64,000 bases of DNA from an uncultured Bacteroidales bacterium (GCA_902788315.1 CADAJS010000001.1:62001-126000), one strand, 5' to 3'. Counted from the stretch's first letter, positions 9,710-18,834 are shown. Notes: generated from the letters alone by a model not told the origin. Numbers and translations: made by a program.

Positions 9710-10546
9710 ATGCACATCGTTGAACTGAATTCGCTGGAGCAGGCGGGCATAGAGGTCTATGCCACACTGACCGAGGCCCAGCTGCGCAACCGGCTGGAGC
9801 CAGAGAAGGGTATCTTCATTGCCGAGAGCCCAAAGGTGATTGCCGTGGGCCTTGATGCGGGCTATGTGCCTGTGTCGTTGCTCTGCGAGCACAAGCATAT
9901 CGAGGGCGACGCAGCCCCAATCCTCGAACGGATACGGCGCATGGAGGAACAGGGTACGGCAGACGACCTGCCCATCTACACCGGGCGGCGCGAACTGCTG
10001 GCCAGGCTGACGGGCTACACGCTCACGCGCGGCGTCCTCTGCGCCATGCGGCGTCCCACAGCCCCGTCGCTCGAGGCTGTGTGCCGCGAGGCCAGCCGTG
10101 TAGTGGTGGTTCATGGGGTGGTGGATTCCACCAATGTGGGAGCCATCTTCCGCTCGGCAGCGGCACTGGGCATCGATGCCGTGGTGATGACACCCGACTC
10201 GTGCGACCCGCTGAACCGCCGTGCCGTGCGTGTCTCGATGGGCAGCGTGTTCCTGGTTCCCTGGACGTGGGCTGCCGATCCGCTGCCGGTCCTCCATCAG
10301 ATGGGGTTCCTCACCGTGGCTATGGCGCTCACCGACCAGAGCGTCCCCCTCTCCCATCCCTCGCTGCACGATGTGGACCGCATGGCCATCGTCATGGGTA
10401 CCGAGGGCGACGGACTGCCACGCGAGACCATCGCAGCGGCCGACCTCACAGTGCGCATTCCCATGATGCACGGCGTGGACTCGCTCAACGTGGCTGCTGC
10501 AGCCGCAGTGGCCTTCTGGGAGCTGAGAGCAAAGAGACAAGAATGA
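9710..10546 (+). CDS. TrmH/SpoU-family RNA 2'-O-methyltransferase
   Basis: The 278-residue protein has the trefoil-knot SPOUT methyltransferase domain in its C-terminal half: NVGAIFRSAAALG (motif 1, about residue 143), MGTEGDGLP (motif 2, about 229) and SLNVAAAAAV (motif 3, about 260). The N-terminal 110 residues form the small substrate-binding domain. It should methylate a ribose in rRNA or tRNA using SAM; the exact site is unknown. It starts 2 bases after the EEP gene. Confidence 0.9.
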   Translation: MHIVELNSLEQAGIEVYATLTEAQLRNRLEPEKGIFIAESPKVIAVGLDAGYVPVSLLCEHKHIEGDAAPILERIRRMEEQGTADDLPIYTGRRELLARLTGYTLTRGVLCAMRRPTAPSLEAVCREASRVVVVHGVVDSTNVGAIFRSAAALGIDAVVMTPDSCDPLNRRAVRVSMGSVFLVPWTWAADPLPVLHQMGFLTVAMALTDQSVPLSHPSLHDVDRMAIVMGTEGDGLPRETIAAADLTVRIPMMHGVDSLNVAAAAAVAFWELRAKRQE

Positions 10547-10568
10547 AGAATCATTAATCGAGAACAAT

Positions 10569-11036
10569 ATGCTGAAAGTAGGAGACAAATTGCCCGAAGT
10601 GCTCGGGCACGACGAGAACGGACAGGAGATACGCCTCTCCCAGTTTGCCGGACAGAAACTCATCCTCTATGCCTACCCGAAGGACAACACCGCCGGATGC
10701 ACGTCCGAGGCATGCTCCATCCGCGACCACTACGAGGAGTTGCAGCAGGCGGGCTATGCCGTCATCGGAGTGAGCCGGGACAGTGCCGCCAGCCACCAGC
10801 GCTTCATCGAGAAACATGCACTTCCCTTCCCCCTTGTGGCCGACACGGACACGAGCCTGCTGCAGGCACTGGGTGCATGGGGCGAGAAGAACATGTACGG
10901 ACGCAAGGTACAGGGCACCCTGCGCACCACCTTCCTGGCCAACGAGGAGGGCATCATCGAACGCATCTTCCTGCCCAAAGAAATCAAGACAAAAGAACAC
11001 GCCCAGCAGCTGCTGGCGCACATCAAGGGGGCATAA
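10569..11036 (+). CDS. bcp: Thioredoxin-dependent thiol peroxidase (Bcp/PrxQ)
   Basis: A 155-residue cytoplasmic peroxiredoxin that reduces hydrogen peroxide and organic hydroperoxides with thioredoxin. The peroxidatic Cys44 lies in NTAGCTSEAC, with the likely resolving Cys49 five residues on, as in Bcp/PrxQ proteins. Length is normal. It follows the TrmH gene by 22 bases and is probably the end of that operon, since a repeat/terminator array follows. Confidence 0.93.
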   Translation: MLKVGDKLPEVLGHDENGQEIRLSQFAGQKLILYAYPKDNTAGCTSEACSIRDHYEELQQAGYAVIGVSRDSAASHQRFIEKHALPFPLVADTDTSLLQALGAWGEKNMYGRKVQGTLRTTFLANEEGIIERIFLPKEIKTKEHAQQLLAHIKGA

Positions 11037-11080
11037 TCGGAGGGCGTTTCCCAACCTGCTGATACACCAGGCTTTTTGAG

Positions 11081-11179
11081 GTGAAGTGCCACGGGCGATT
11101 TGGTGGAGTGCCACGAACGATTTGGTGGAGTGCCACGAGCGGTTTGGTGGAGTGCCACTAAACCGCTCGTGGCACTTTG
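11081..11179. repeat. 11-bp phased array after bcp (22-bp dimer units)
   Basis: Nine consecutive 11-base units alternate between a GTGGAGTGCCA type and a CGAACGATTTG type, giving a 22-bp dimer period. The last units run into an inverted copy of the dimer, which makes the hairpin annotated separately. It starts 44 bases after the bcp stop. Confidence 0.8.
11129..11176 (+). terminator. Long hairpin at the end of the bcp transcript
   Basis: A perfect 17-bp inverted repeat (11129-11145 and 11160-11176) with a 14-base loop. There is no strong T-tract, so it may protect the 3' end rather than terminate. Its left arm is a copy of the repeated unit, so the right arm could pair with upstream copies as well. 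Confidence 0.55.
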
Positions 11180-11180
11180 C

Positions 11181-11509
11181 ATTAAATCCGCCTGAGCGAA
11201 AACTTCGTCTTTCGTTTTGTGCTTCGCTCGCTTATTCGTAACCTTGGCCTACGGCCTTAGTTACTTCCGCTCGAAAGACCCAAGCTAAAAATTCTATTTT
11301 TGCTTGGCTCTTTGCTCGCTTATTCAAACTTTGGCCTGCGGCCTTAGTTACTCTCGTTCGAAAGAGCCAAGCTAAAAATTCTATTTTTGCTTGGCTCTTT
11401 GCTCGCTTATTCAAACCTTGGCCTACGGCCTTAGTTACTCCCGCTCGGAAGCACAAAACAAAAAACTTTGTCTTTCGTTTTGTGCTTCGCTCGCTTATTC
11501 GTAACTTTG
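11181..11509. repeat. Four tandem 87-88-bp promoter-like modules
   Basis: The shared core GCTCGCTTATTC recurs at 11226, 11314, 11401 and 11489. After each core comes a box like TAnnTTTG: TAACCTTG, AAACTTTG, AAACCTTG, then the perfect TAACTTTG. The first three copies are followed by a GGCC-TAC/TGC-GGCC mini-hairpin. At unit junctions there are inverted repeats whose arms differ between units but remain complementary, for example AGCCAAGC with GCTTGGCT and AAGCACAAAAC with GTTTTGTGCTT. No gene is present. Confidence 0.8.
11479..11509 (+). promoter_or_regulatory. Promoter of the PEP-binding/HAD fusion gene
   Basis: TTTG at 11479-11482, a 19-base spacer and TAACTTTG at 11502-11509 match the Bacteroidota consensus exactly. 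It is the last of four related modules and the only one with an intact -7 box, 20 bases before the ATG at 11530. Confidence 0.8.
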
Positions 11510-11529
11510 TAGCTTGAAAACGAGATGAC

Positions 11530-14500
11530 ATGACACTGAAAGATACCTCTTTTGTGGACTTGATGCTGCGGCGCGTGTACAACGTACTGCTGCTGGCCAA
11601 CCCCTACGACGCGTTCATGCTCGAGGATGACGGACGAGTGGACGAGAAGATATTCTCGGAATACGCGCGCCTGGGACTGCGCTTTCCGCCACGATTCATC
11701 CAGGTGAACACCAAAGCCGAAGCCGAGGAACAGATGCAACACGTGAACATCGACCTCGTGATCTGTATGCCCGCAGCCGAGAGCAACGACGTATTTGACA
11801 TCGCACGCTCCATCAAGCAGGACAACCCCACCATACCCATCGTGGTGCTCACGCCCTTCAGCCACGGCATCACGCGACGTATGCAGAACGAGGACCTCTC
11901 CTCCTTCGAATACGTCTTCTGCTGGCTGGGCAACACCGAGCTGCTGCTCTCCATCATCAAGCTCATCGAGGACCGTCTGAACCTGCAGCACGACATCGAG
12001 AGTGCCGGCGTACAGATGATTCTGGTGGTGGAGGACAGCATACGCTTCTACAGCAGCATCCTGCCCCGACTGTACAACTTCGTCCTGCAGCAGAGCCTGG
12101 CCTTTGCCACCGAGGCACTGAACAGCAGCCTGGAGACCCTGCGCATGCGTGGACGCCCCAAGATTGTGCTGGCCCGCACCTACGACGAGGCATGGCAGCT
12201 CTACAATCAGTTCAGCGACAACACACTGGGCGTCATCAGCGACTGCCGCTTCCCGCTCACTCCGGGCGGAGAGAAGGACGAGCGTGCCGGATTCAAGCTC
12301 CTCAGCGCCATCCGGGCACGCGACCCCTACGTACCCCTCATCATGAACTCGAGCGAGAAGGACAATGCGGCGGTGGCCTCAGAGTGCGGCGCACACTTTA
12401 TCGACAAGAATAGCAAGAAGATGGAGGTGGACCTGCGCGACCTCGTGCTCCACTATTTCGGTTTCGGAGATTTTATCTTCCGAAACCCCGATACGATGGA
12501 GGAGGTGGTGCGTGTGCACAATCTGAAGGACCTTCAGGACAATATCATGACCGTGCCGGCACGCGGCCTGCTCTACCACATCACACACAACAACGTGAGC
12601 CGCTGGCTGGCCAGCCGCGCCCTGTTCCCCATCTCGGAGTTCCTGAAGAACATCACCTGGGAGGGACTGCAGGACGTGGATGCCCACCGACAAATCATCC
12701 TGGACGCCATCGTCACCTACCGACGTATGAAGAACCAGGGCGTGGTGGCTGTCTTCCAGCGCGAACGCTTCGACCAGTACAGCAATTTCGCACGCATCGG
12801 CGAAGGCAGCCTGGGCGGAAAGGGACGCGGCCTGGCCTTCATCGGACAGCTGCTCAAGCGGCACACCGACCTGAACGCCATCGACGGAGTGCACGTCATG
12901 ATACCCAAGACGGTAGTACTCTGCACTGATGTCTTCGACGAATTTATGGACAGCAACGAACTGTACCAGACGGCACTCAGCGATGTCAGCGACGAGGAGA
13001 TACTCGCCCACTTCCTGCGAGGACGACTGCCCATGCGACTCATAGACGACCTGGAAGCCTTCCTCCACGTGGTGAAACGCCCCATCGCCATCCGCAGCAG
13101 CAGCCTGCTCGAAGACTCACACTACCAGCCCTTTGCCGGTGTATATAGCACCTACATGATTCCCTATGTCGAGGACAAATACGAGCGGCTGGCCATGCTC
13201 TCCGATGCCATCAAGGCCGTCTATGCCAGCGTGTTCTACCGCAGCAGCAAGGACTACATGACGGCCACCAGCAACATCATCGACCAGGAGAAGATGGCCG
13301 TCATCCTGCAGGAGGTGGTGGGCGAACAGCACGACACACGCTACTACCCCACCATCAGCGGTGTGGCCCGCAGCATCAACTACTACCCCATCGGAGACGA
13401 ACGGCCCGAGGAGGGCACGGTGAACCTGGCACTGGGCCTGGGAAAATACATCGTCGATGGCGGACGGAGCCTGCGTGTATGCCCGGCCCATCCCTCGCAG
13501 GTGCTCCAGATGAGCGAGATGGACATCGCCCTGAAGGAGACACAGACCCACTTCCTGGCTCTCGAGCTGAAACCCGACACGTCGCAGCACACCGAGTTCC
13601 GGGTGGATGACGGGTTCAACCTGCGACGCTGCTCTGTGCGCGAAGCTGAGAGCGACGGCACCCTGCAGTGGATATGCAGCACCTACGACCCGCAGGACCA
13701 GTGCATCTACGACGGATTCTACGAGGGCCGCAACCGCAAGATCATCTCCTTCTCGGGCGTCCTGCAGCACGGCGTCTTCCCTCTGCCAGAGCTGATGCAG
13801 AAGGTGCTCCACTATGGCGCCAGCGAGATGAAGCGCCCCGTCGAGATAGAGTTTGCCGTCAACCTGCATCCCGACAAGCGGGGCGAGTTCTACCTGCTGC
13901 AGATACGTCCCATGGTGGACAATCGGATGGAGCTGAACGAAGACCTCTCCGCCATCCCCGACGAGGAATGCCTCCTGCGCTCGCACAGCGCCATCGGACA
14001 CGGCATCTACAACGACATTCGCGACATCGTCTATGTGAAGACCGAGGGATACAGCCCCAGCCAGAACCCCACGATTGCCGAGGAGATAGAGCGCATCAAC
14101 CGCACTTTCCTCGGGCAGAACAGCCAGCCCAACGCCAACGGCGAGAAGGCGGAGACGGCACCCACCTACCTCCTTATCGGACCCGGACGCTGGGGAAGCA
14201 GCGACCCCTGGCTCGGCATTCCGGTGAAGTGGCCGCATATCAGTGCCTCGCAGGTCATCGTCGAGGCGGGCATGGACTCCTATCAGGTGGACCCCAGCCA
14301 GGGCACCCACTTCTTCCAGAACCTTACGAGCCTCGGCGTATGCTATCTCACGATAAACGCCTTCCGGGGCGACGGCATCTACCGCCAGGAGGTGCTCAAT
14401 GCCCTGCCCGCCGTGGAGGAGACCGAGCATGTGCGCCACGTACGGCTGTCCCACCCGCTCTCCATCAAGGTGGATGGCAGCAAGAAGGAAGCCGTGGTCC

Positions 14501-15159
14501 AACAGACAAGTCCCCGGAAAGCCGTCATCTTCGACCTCGACGGCACCCTCATGGACACGCTTCAGGATCTCTTCCTGAGCACCAACCACGCCCTGCGCTC
14601 ATGCGGCATGCCGGAGCGCTCGATAGACGAGGTGCGACGCTTCGTGGGCAACGGCATCGGCATGCTCATCCATCGGGCAGTACCCGACGGGACATCGGCC
14701 GAGGACGAAGCACGTTGCCTGGACCACTTCCGTACCCACTACGTGGAACACTGCCAGGACCATACCACCCTCTACCCCGGCATCCGCGAGATGCTGGAGA
14801 GGCTGGCAGCCGAGGGCGTGCCGATGGCCGTCGTCAGCAACAAGTTGCAGACGGGCGTCAGCGAATTGGCACAACGCTGGTTTGGCGACCTCATCCACGT
14901 GGCCATCGGAGAGCGGGACGGCGTGCGGCGCAAGCCCTCGCCCGACATGGTGCAGCTGGCCATCCGGGAGATGGGCGTACGAAGCGAGGACTGCATCTAC
15001 GTGGGAGACAGCGATGTGGACCTCGAGACGGCACGCCAGGCAGGCCTGCCCTGCGTGAGCGTCCTATGGGGATTCCGCGACCGCGACTTCCTCCTCGCAC
15101 ACGGTGCCACGACCTTTGCCGAACACCCCAGAGAGATATTGGAATTGATACACAACTGA
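11530..15159 (+). CDS. PEP/pyruvate-binding-domain protein fused to a HAD phosphatase
   Basis: A 1,209-residue cytoplasmic protein. Residues 1-330 look like two response-regulator-like modules (VICMPAAESNDVF and a second starting MILVVEDS). Residues about 415-830 resemble the ATP-grasp PEP/pyruvate-binding domain of PEP synthase and PPDK (GSLGGKGRGLAF, IRSSSLLEDS, and IEFAVNLHPD with LLQIRP at its end), but no phosphohistidine or PEP-utilising C-terminal domain follows. From about residue 996 a complete HAD hydrolase of phosphoglycolate-phosphatase type is fused: FDLDGTLMDT (nucleophile D1002), VVSNK, RRKPSP and YVGDSDVD. The reading frame is unbroken, with no internal start at the junction. 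The N-terminal family is known as a stand-alone Bacteroidota protein of unknown function. Confidence 0.85.
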   Translation: MTLKDTSFVDLMLRRVYNVLLLANPYDAFMLEDDGRVDEKIFSEYARLGLRFPPRFIQVNTKAEAEEQMQHVNIDLVICMPAAESNDVFDIARSIKQDNPTIPIVVLTPFSHGITRRMQNEDLSSFEYVFCWLGNTELLLSIIKLIEDRLNLQHDIESAGVQMILVVEDSIRFYSSILPRLYNFVLQQSLAFATEALNSSLETLRMRGRPKIVLARTYDEAWQLYNQFSDNTLGVISDCRFPLTPGGEKDERAGFKLLSAIRARDPYVPLIMNSSEKDNAAVASECGAHFIDKNSKKMEVDLRDLVLHYFGFGDFIFRNPDTMEEVVRVHNLKDLQDNIMTVPARGLLYHITHNNVSRWLASRALFPISEFLKNITWEGLQDVDAHRQIILDAIVTYRRMKNQGVVAVFQRERFDQYSNFARIGEGSLGGKGRGLAFIGQLLKRHTDLNAIDGVHVMIPKTVVLCTDVFDEFMDSNELYQTALSDVSDEEILAHFLRGRLPMRLIDDLEAFLHVVKRPIAIRSSSLLEDSHYQPFAGVYSTYMIPYVEDKYERLAMLSDAIKAVYASVFYRSSKDYMTATSNIIDQEKMAVILQEVVGEQHDTRYYPTISGVARSINYYPIGDERPEEGTVNLALGLGKYIVDGGRSLRVCPAHPSQVLQMSEMDIALKETQTHFLALELKPDTSQHTEFRVDDGFNLRRCSVREAESDGTLQWICSTYDPQDQCIYDGFYEGRNRKIISFSGVLQHGVFPLPELMQKVLHYGASEMKRPVEIEFAVNLHPDKRGEFYLLQIRPMVDNRMELNEDLSAIPDEECLLRSHSAIGHGIYNDIRDIVYVKTEGYSPSQNPTIAEEIERINRTFLGQNSQPNANGEKAETAPTYLLIGPGRWGSSDPWLGIPVKWPHISASQVIVEAGMDSYQVDPSQGTHFFQNLTSLGVCYLTINAFRGDGIYRQEVLNALPAVEETEHVRHVRLSHPLSIKVDGSKKEAVVQQTSPRKAVIFDLDGTLMDTLQDLFLSTNHALRSCGMPERSIDEVRRFVGNGIGMLIHRAVPDGTSAEDEARCLDHFRTHYVEHCQDHTTLYPGIREMLERLAAEGVPMAVVSNKLQTGVSELAQRWFGDLIHVAIGERDGVRRKPSPDMVQLAIREMGVRSEDCIYVGDSDVDLETARQAGLPCVSVLWGFRDRDFLLAHGATTFAEHPREILELIHN

Positions 15160-15172
15160 AAAAACACACAAG

Positions 15173-16513
15173 ATGAAACGGACAAACACGGCCCTGGCCG
15201 CCTTGATGGCATTGGCGGGCACATTGTGCTCCTGCACGAAAACCGAGACACAGTCATGGTATGATGGGGACAAGGAACTGGCCGCCTCCATCCTGAGCGA
15301 CTCCACGCTGACGAAGGTGGAGCTCATGGGCAGGCAGCTGCTCAGCAAGGGATACAATGCCGGAGCCGGTTACCACGAGGTGTGGATCCGAGACTTCAAC
15401 ACGTTCGTCGAGACCGTCATGGACCTGGTGCCACAGACAGAGGTCAGGGAGGCCCTCACCGTCTTCTTCCGTCTGCAGCAGCCCAACGGCGAGATCGTGG
15501 ACGGCTACGTGCCCAGCACGACACGCTTCAGCGACCCAGTGCCTTACTACTCCGATGCCGACACCATGCACATCGGGTTCAAGAACACGGTGGAGACCGA
15601 CCAGGAGACCTCCCTCATACAGGCCGTCAGGAAGTACGTCGAGAAGAGCGGCGACCGCGATTTCCTCACGCTGGACGTAGCCGGAGAGACCGTCTATGAA
15701 CGTCTGGCGAGGGCCGTGGACTATCTGATGACGGAGAAATACGACACCGGTTCCGGCCTGATCACCGGTGCACTGACTGCCGACTGGGGCGACGTGGAGA
15801 ACGACACCATCAACTGTGTGGACTTCGGTGAGGGGTCCACCGTGACGGTGGATATCTATGACAACGCCATGATGGTCATCGCCCTGCGCGACCTCAGCCA
15901 CATGGCACCCGACGGACAGGAGGCCGCCAAATGGCAGAAGATGGAAGCCCAGTTCCGCAAGAACATCCGTCGCCATCTCTGGGACGACAGGCAGGAACGC
16001 TTCCGCCCCCACCTCTACCCCGAAGGCAAGCCCGCTGCAATATATTTCGATGAGGAGCAGATATACTATCACGGCGGTACAGCCATAGCCATCGAGGCCG
16101 ACCTGCTGACGGCCGAGGAGGTCAGGAAGGTAAACAATGACATGCTGGAGAACGTCAGGCTGTCCGGCATGCCCAGCATCGGACTGACCATGTACCCCAC
16201 CTACCCCAAAGACTTCTTCCCCTACAACTGCGGGATGAAGAACCCCTTCAACTATCAGAACGGGGGCGACTGGACATGGTACGGCGGCCGGATGATTCAG
16301 CAACTCGTACGCTACGGCATGGTGGGCGAGGCCTATCAGGAGATACGCCCCATGATCGACCGTGTGATTGTGAACGGCGACTTCTACGAGTGGTACGGCA
16401 AGGGCAACAGGCCCATGGGCTCACGGGCCTACAAAGGCTCGGCCGGCGTGCTGTGCAAGGCTATCAGGATGCTCCGCGAATGGGCGGAACAGGAAGCAGA
16501 GAGCGAGAATTGA
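15173..16513 (+). CDS. Lipoprotein with (alpha/alpha)6-barrel glycosidase-like domain
   Basis: A 446-residue predicted lipoprotein (lipobox LCSC, Cys21). The rest resembles six-hairpin glycosidases and amylo-1,6-glucosidase-like proteins: YHEVWIRDFNTF near residue 68, NTVETDQETSLIQA, the GALTADWGDVE segment and QNGGDWTWYGGRMI near the C-terminus. Acidic residues suited to an inverting hydrolase are present, but substrate and family number cannot be assigned. It starts 13 bases after the PEP-binding/HAD gene and is followed 36 bases later by the AGCS symporter, so the three are probably one operon. Confidence 0.75.
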   Translation: MKRTNTALAALMALAGTLCSCTKTETQSWYDGDKELAASILSDSTLTKVELMGRQLLSKGYNAGAGYHEVWIRDFNTFVETVMDLVPQTEVREALTVFFRLQQPNGEIVDGYVPSTTRFSDPVPYYSDADTMHIGFKNTVETDQETSLIQAVRKYVEKSGDRDFLTLDVAGETVYERLARAVDYLMTEKYDTGSGLITGALTADWGDVENDTINCVDFGEGSTVTVDIYDNAMMVIALRDLSHMAPDGQEAAKWQKMEAQFRKNIRRHLWDDRQERFRPHLYPEGKPAAIYFDEEQIYYHGGTAIAIEADLLTAEEVRKVNNDMLENVRLSGMPSIGLTMYPTYPKDFFPYNCGMKNPFNYQNGGDWTWYGGRMIQQLVRYGMVGEAYQEIRPMIDRVIVNGDFYEWYGKGNRPMGSRAYKGSAGVLCKAIRMLREWAEQEAESEN

Positions 16514-16549
16514 GAGAATGAAAACCCCAAACATAAACAGACACACACT

Positions 16550-17956
16550 ATGAACTACGAATCCTTCCTTTCCATAGTAGATTCAGCGAACGACACCCTG
16601 TGGACCGTCATTGTCATCCCCCTCTTGGTGGGGTGTGCCCTGTATTTCACCTGGAACCTGCGCGGTGTGCAGTTCACCGGCATTCGCGAGATGATACACA
16701 ACCTCCTCCACGACGAGGGCGAGGAAGTCACGAACCGCACTCACCACAAGCACATCTCCTCGTTCCAGGCCTTCGCCGTGAGCCTCTCCAGCCGCGTGGG
16801 TACGGGCAATCTGGCAGGCGTGGCCAGTGCCATCTTCGTGGGCGGTCCGGGCGCAGTGTTCTGGATGTGGGTGATGGCCCTGTTCGGTGCGGCCACCGCC
16901 TTCATGGAAGCCACGCTGGCCCAGCTCTTCAAGCGGCGGGGCGAAGAAAGCTTCTACGGCGGTCCGGCCTACTACATGCAGCATGGACTGGGACGTCGCT
17001 GGATGGGAATCCTCTTTGCAGCCCTGATGATATTCACCTTCGGTCTGTCCAATCAGATTGTGCAAAGCAACACGCTCTGCACAGCCATCAGCGATGCAGC
17101 CGGATGGGACATGCGCTGGGTGGCCGCCACGCTGACACTGATGACGCTCATCATCATCTTCGGTGGCATACAGCGCATCGCCAGGTTCTGTTCGGTCGTA
17201 GTGCCGTTTATGGCAGTGGGCTACCTGCTTCTGGCCATCTATATCATGACGGTGCACATCAGCCACGTGCCCGAGGTGCTGTCGCTCATCGTAAAGAGCG
17301 CATTCGGCTGGCATCAGGCAGCCGGCGGTGCGGTAGGCATCGCCGTGATGCAGGGCATACGCCGAGGGCTCTTCAGCAACGAGGCCGGCGAAGGAAGTGC
17401 ACCGAATGCCGCAGCCACGGCAGCCATCTCCCATCCCGTGAAGCAGGGACTGCTGCAGAGCTTTGGCGTGTTTGTCGATACCATCGTCATCTGCACCTGC
17501 ACAGCCCTCATCATCCTCCTGAGCGGACTCTACAACGGCGAACATGACGGCATACTGCTCACCTCGCGTGCCATGAGCCACCACCTGGGCTCCATGGGAG
17601 CCTGGTACCTCACCGCAGCCATCATCCTCTTTGCCTACAGCACCATCATTGCCAACTACTTCTACGGCGAGACGAACGTGCGCTTCATCACCGAAAAGCC
17701 CTGGGCATTGCTCGCATTCCGCCTGGCCAGCGGCGTCACGGTAATGGCAGGAGGCCTCATGACGCTCCAGCAATCGTGGAGCATCGTCGATCTGGCCATG
17801 GGCCTCATCACCATCGTGAACCTCATTGCCGTAATCCTGCTGAGCCGCTACGTCTTCCGTCTGCTCCGCGACTACCGGGAACAGCGCCGTGCCGGACAGA
17901 ATCCCACCTTCCACCGCTCCATGTTCCCCGAAGCCGACCTCGAGGCATGGGAGTAA
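16550..17956 (+). CDS. Sodium:alanine/glycine symporter (AGCS family)
   Basis: A 468-residue inner-membrane sodium-coupled amino acid carrier. Hydrophobic segments run throughout; family signatures include SSRVGTGNLAGVASAI (about residue 80), FYGGPAYYM and the conserved FSNEAGEGSAPNAAATA (about 275-295). Length is normal. The substrate is probably alanine, glycine or a related amino acid, based on family only. It is the last gene before a 1.07-kb repeat-rich spacer. Confidence 0.92.
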   Translation: MNYESFLSIVDSANDTLWTVIVIPLLVGCALYFTWNLRGVQFTGIREMIHNLLHDEGEEVTNRTHHKHISSFQAFAVSLSSRVGTGNLAGVASAIFVGGPGAVFWMWVMALFGAATAFMEATLAQLFKRRGEESFYGGPAYYMQHGLGRRWMGILFAALMIFTFGLSNQIVQSNTLCTAISDAAGWDMRWVAATLTLMTLIIIFGGIQRIARFCSVVVPFMAVGYLLLAIYIMTVHISHVPEVLSLIVKSAFGWHQAAGGAVGIAVMQGIRRGLFSNEAGEGSAPNAAATAAISHPVKQGLLQSFGVFVDTIVICTCTALIILLSGLYNGEHDGILLTSRAMSHHLGSMGAWYLTAAIILFAYSTIIANYFYGETNVRFITEKPWALLAFRLASGVTVMAGGLMTLQQSWSIVDLAMGLITIVNLIAVILLSRYVFRLLRDYREQRRAGQNPTFHRSMFPEADLEAWE

Positions 17957-18108
17957 TCCCCCGCCCCCGCGGTGTGTCTATTGGTGCTTATTGAATTATT
18001 AGGCCACAAATCCCACGCATTGCCATAGAATGACAAGGTTTTCAGTACGATGTTAATGATGTTGACAAGCAATTCAGTTTAACCCAGTGAAAACTGTCAA
18101 GTGAAATC

Positions 18109-18240
18109 AGGAAAAGGAAAGGAAAAGACAGGCCGGGATTTCGCAAGGAGATGGCAAAGGGTTGGCAAGTACTTCGCAAGGAGATGGCAAGGAGATGGCA
18201 AGTACTTCGCAAGTAGATGGCAAGCCCAAGCAAGCTATTC
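18109..18240. repeat. 11-bp phased array B
   Basis: Twelve consecutive 11-base units, many of the form GGCAAGGAGAT or CGCAAGTACTT, with a 33-bp higher-order period (CGCAAGGAGAT, GGCAA-type, GGCAAGTACTT). The first two units are A/G-rich (AGGAAAAGGAA, AGGAAAAGACA). Between here and array C (18241-18329) weaker 11-base matches continue. The preceding 17957-18108 shows no gene or repeat. Confidence 0.75.
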
Positions 18241-18329
18241 GGGCTTGCCATATACTTGCTTAGTGCATGAGAAGGCGGCGAGAACTACCTGGTTAGGACT
18301 CAGACGGAACACACTTTCGTTTCTCTTCA

Positions 18330-18636
18330 AAGTCCCTCGTCGATGAGACGTCGATCCCTCGTCGATGAGACGTCGATCCCTCGTAGATGAGACGTAGATG
18401 TAACGTCGATCCTTCGTAGATGAGACGTAGATCCCTCGTAGATGTAACGTCGATCCCTCGTAGATGTAACGTCGATCCCTCGTCGATGAGACGTAGATGA
18501 AACGTAGAAGATATGTTGATGACAGTAGAACATATGTTGATGGGACGTAGAACATATGTTGATGGGACGTAGAACATATGTTGATGGGACGTAGAACATA
18601 TGTTGATGGGACGTAGAACATATGTTGATGAAATGC
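18330..18636. repeat. 11-bp phased array C (about 28 units)
   Basis: An unbroken run of 11-base units except one of 10 bases at 18517. The left part mixes CGATGAGACGT, CGATCCCTCGT and AGATGTAACGT types. The right part is a clean 22-bp dimer of AGAACATATGT and TGATGGGACGT, repeated four to five times. Most units end in CGT or TGT. On the minus strand all three frames stay open through the array, because an 11-base unit free of stops is free in every frame; this is a by-product and not evidence of a protein. Confidence 0.85.
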
Positions 18637-18834
18637 CCTTAGCAGACGAAACATTTCGTGTCCCCGTTTACTTGGGTAGGACCCAGTAAAAGGTTTGGAT
18701 AGAGAGCGGACTCGTATGCACTTTCCCATGTCTTTTTTCCCTACATGCGTATCATTTACTGGAATTTTGTGTAAAAAAGTAAAGGAGGGGGCAACAATAT
18801 TCGAAATTTGTATACATTTAATTGATTTTTTATG

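Noticed and set aside
13117..14589. Long open frame on the minus strand (490 codons) inside the PEP-binding/HAD gene
   Set aside because: It is antisense to a well-supported gene, lacks family features, and arises from GC-rich codon bias.
16583..17914. 443-codon minus-strand frame opposite the AGCS symporter
   Set aside because: A shadow of the symporter gene; low-complexity His/Gly/Glu composition.
18341..18636. Possible CRISPR array
   Set aside because: Units are 11/22 bp directly abutting with no spacers, and no cas genes are present.
18235..18729. Open minus-strand frames with a repeated STYVLRPINICS-type sequence
   Set aside because: They result from stop-free 11-bp repeats being open in all frames; no ribosome site and three frames are equally open.
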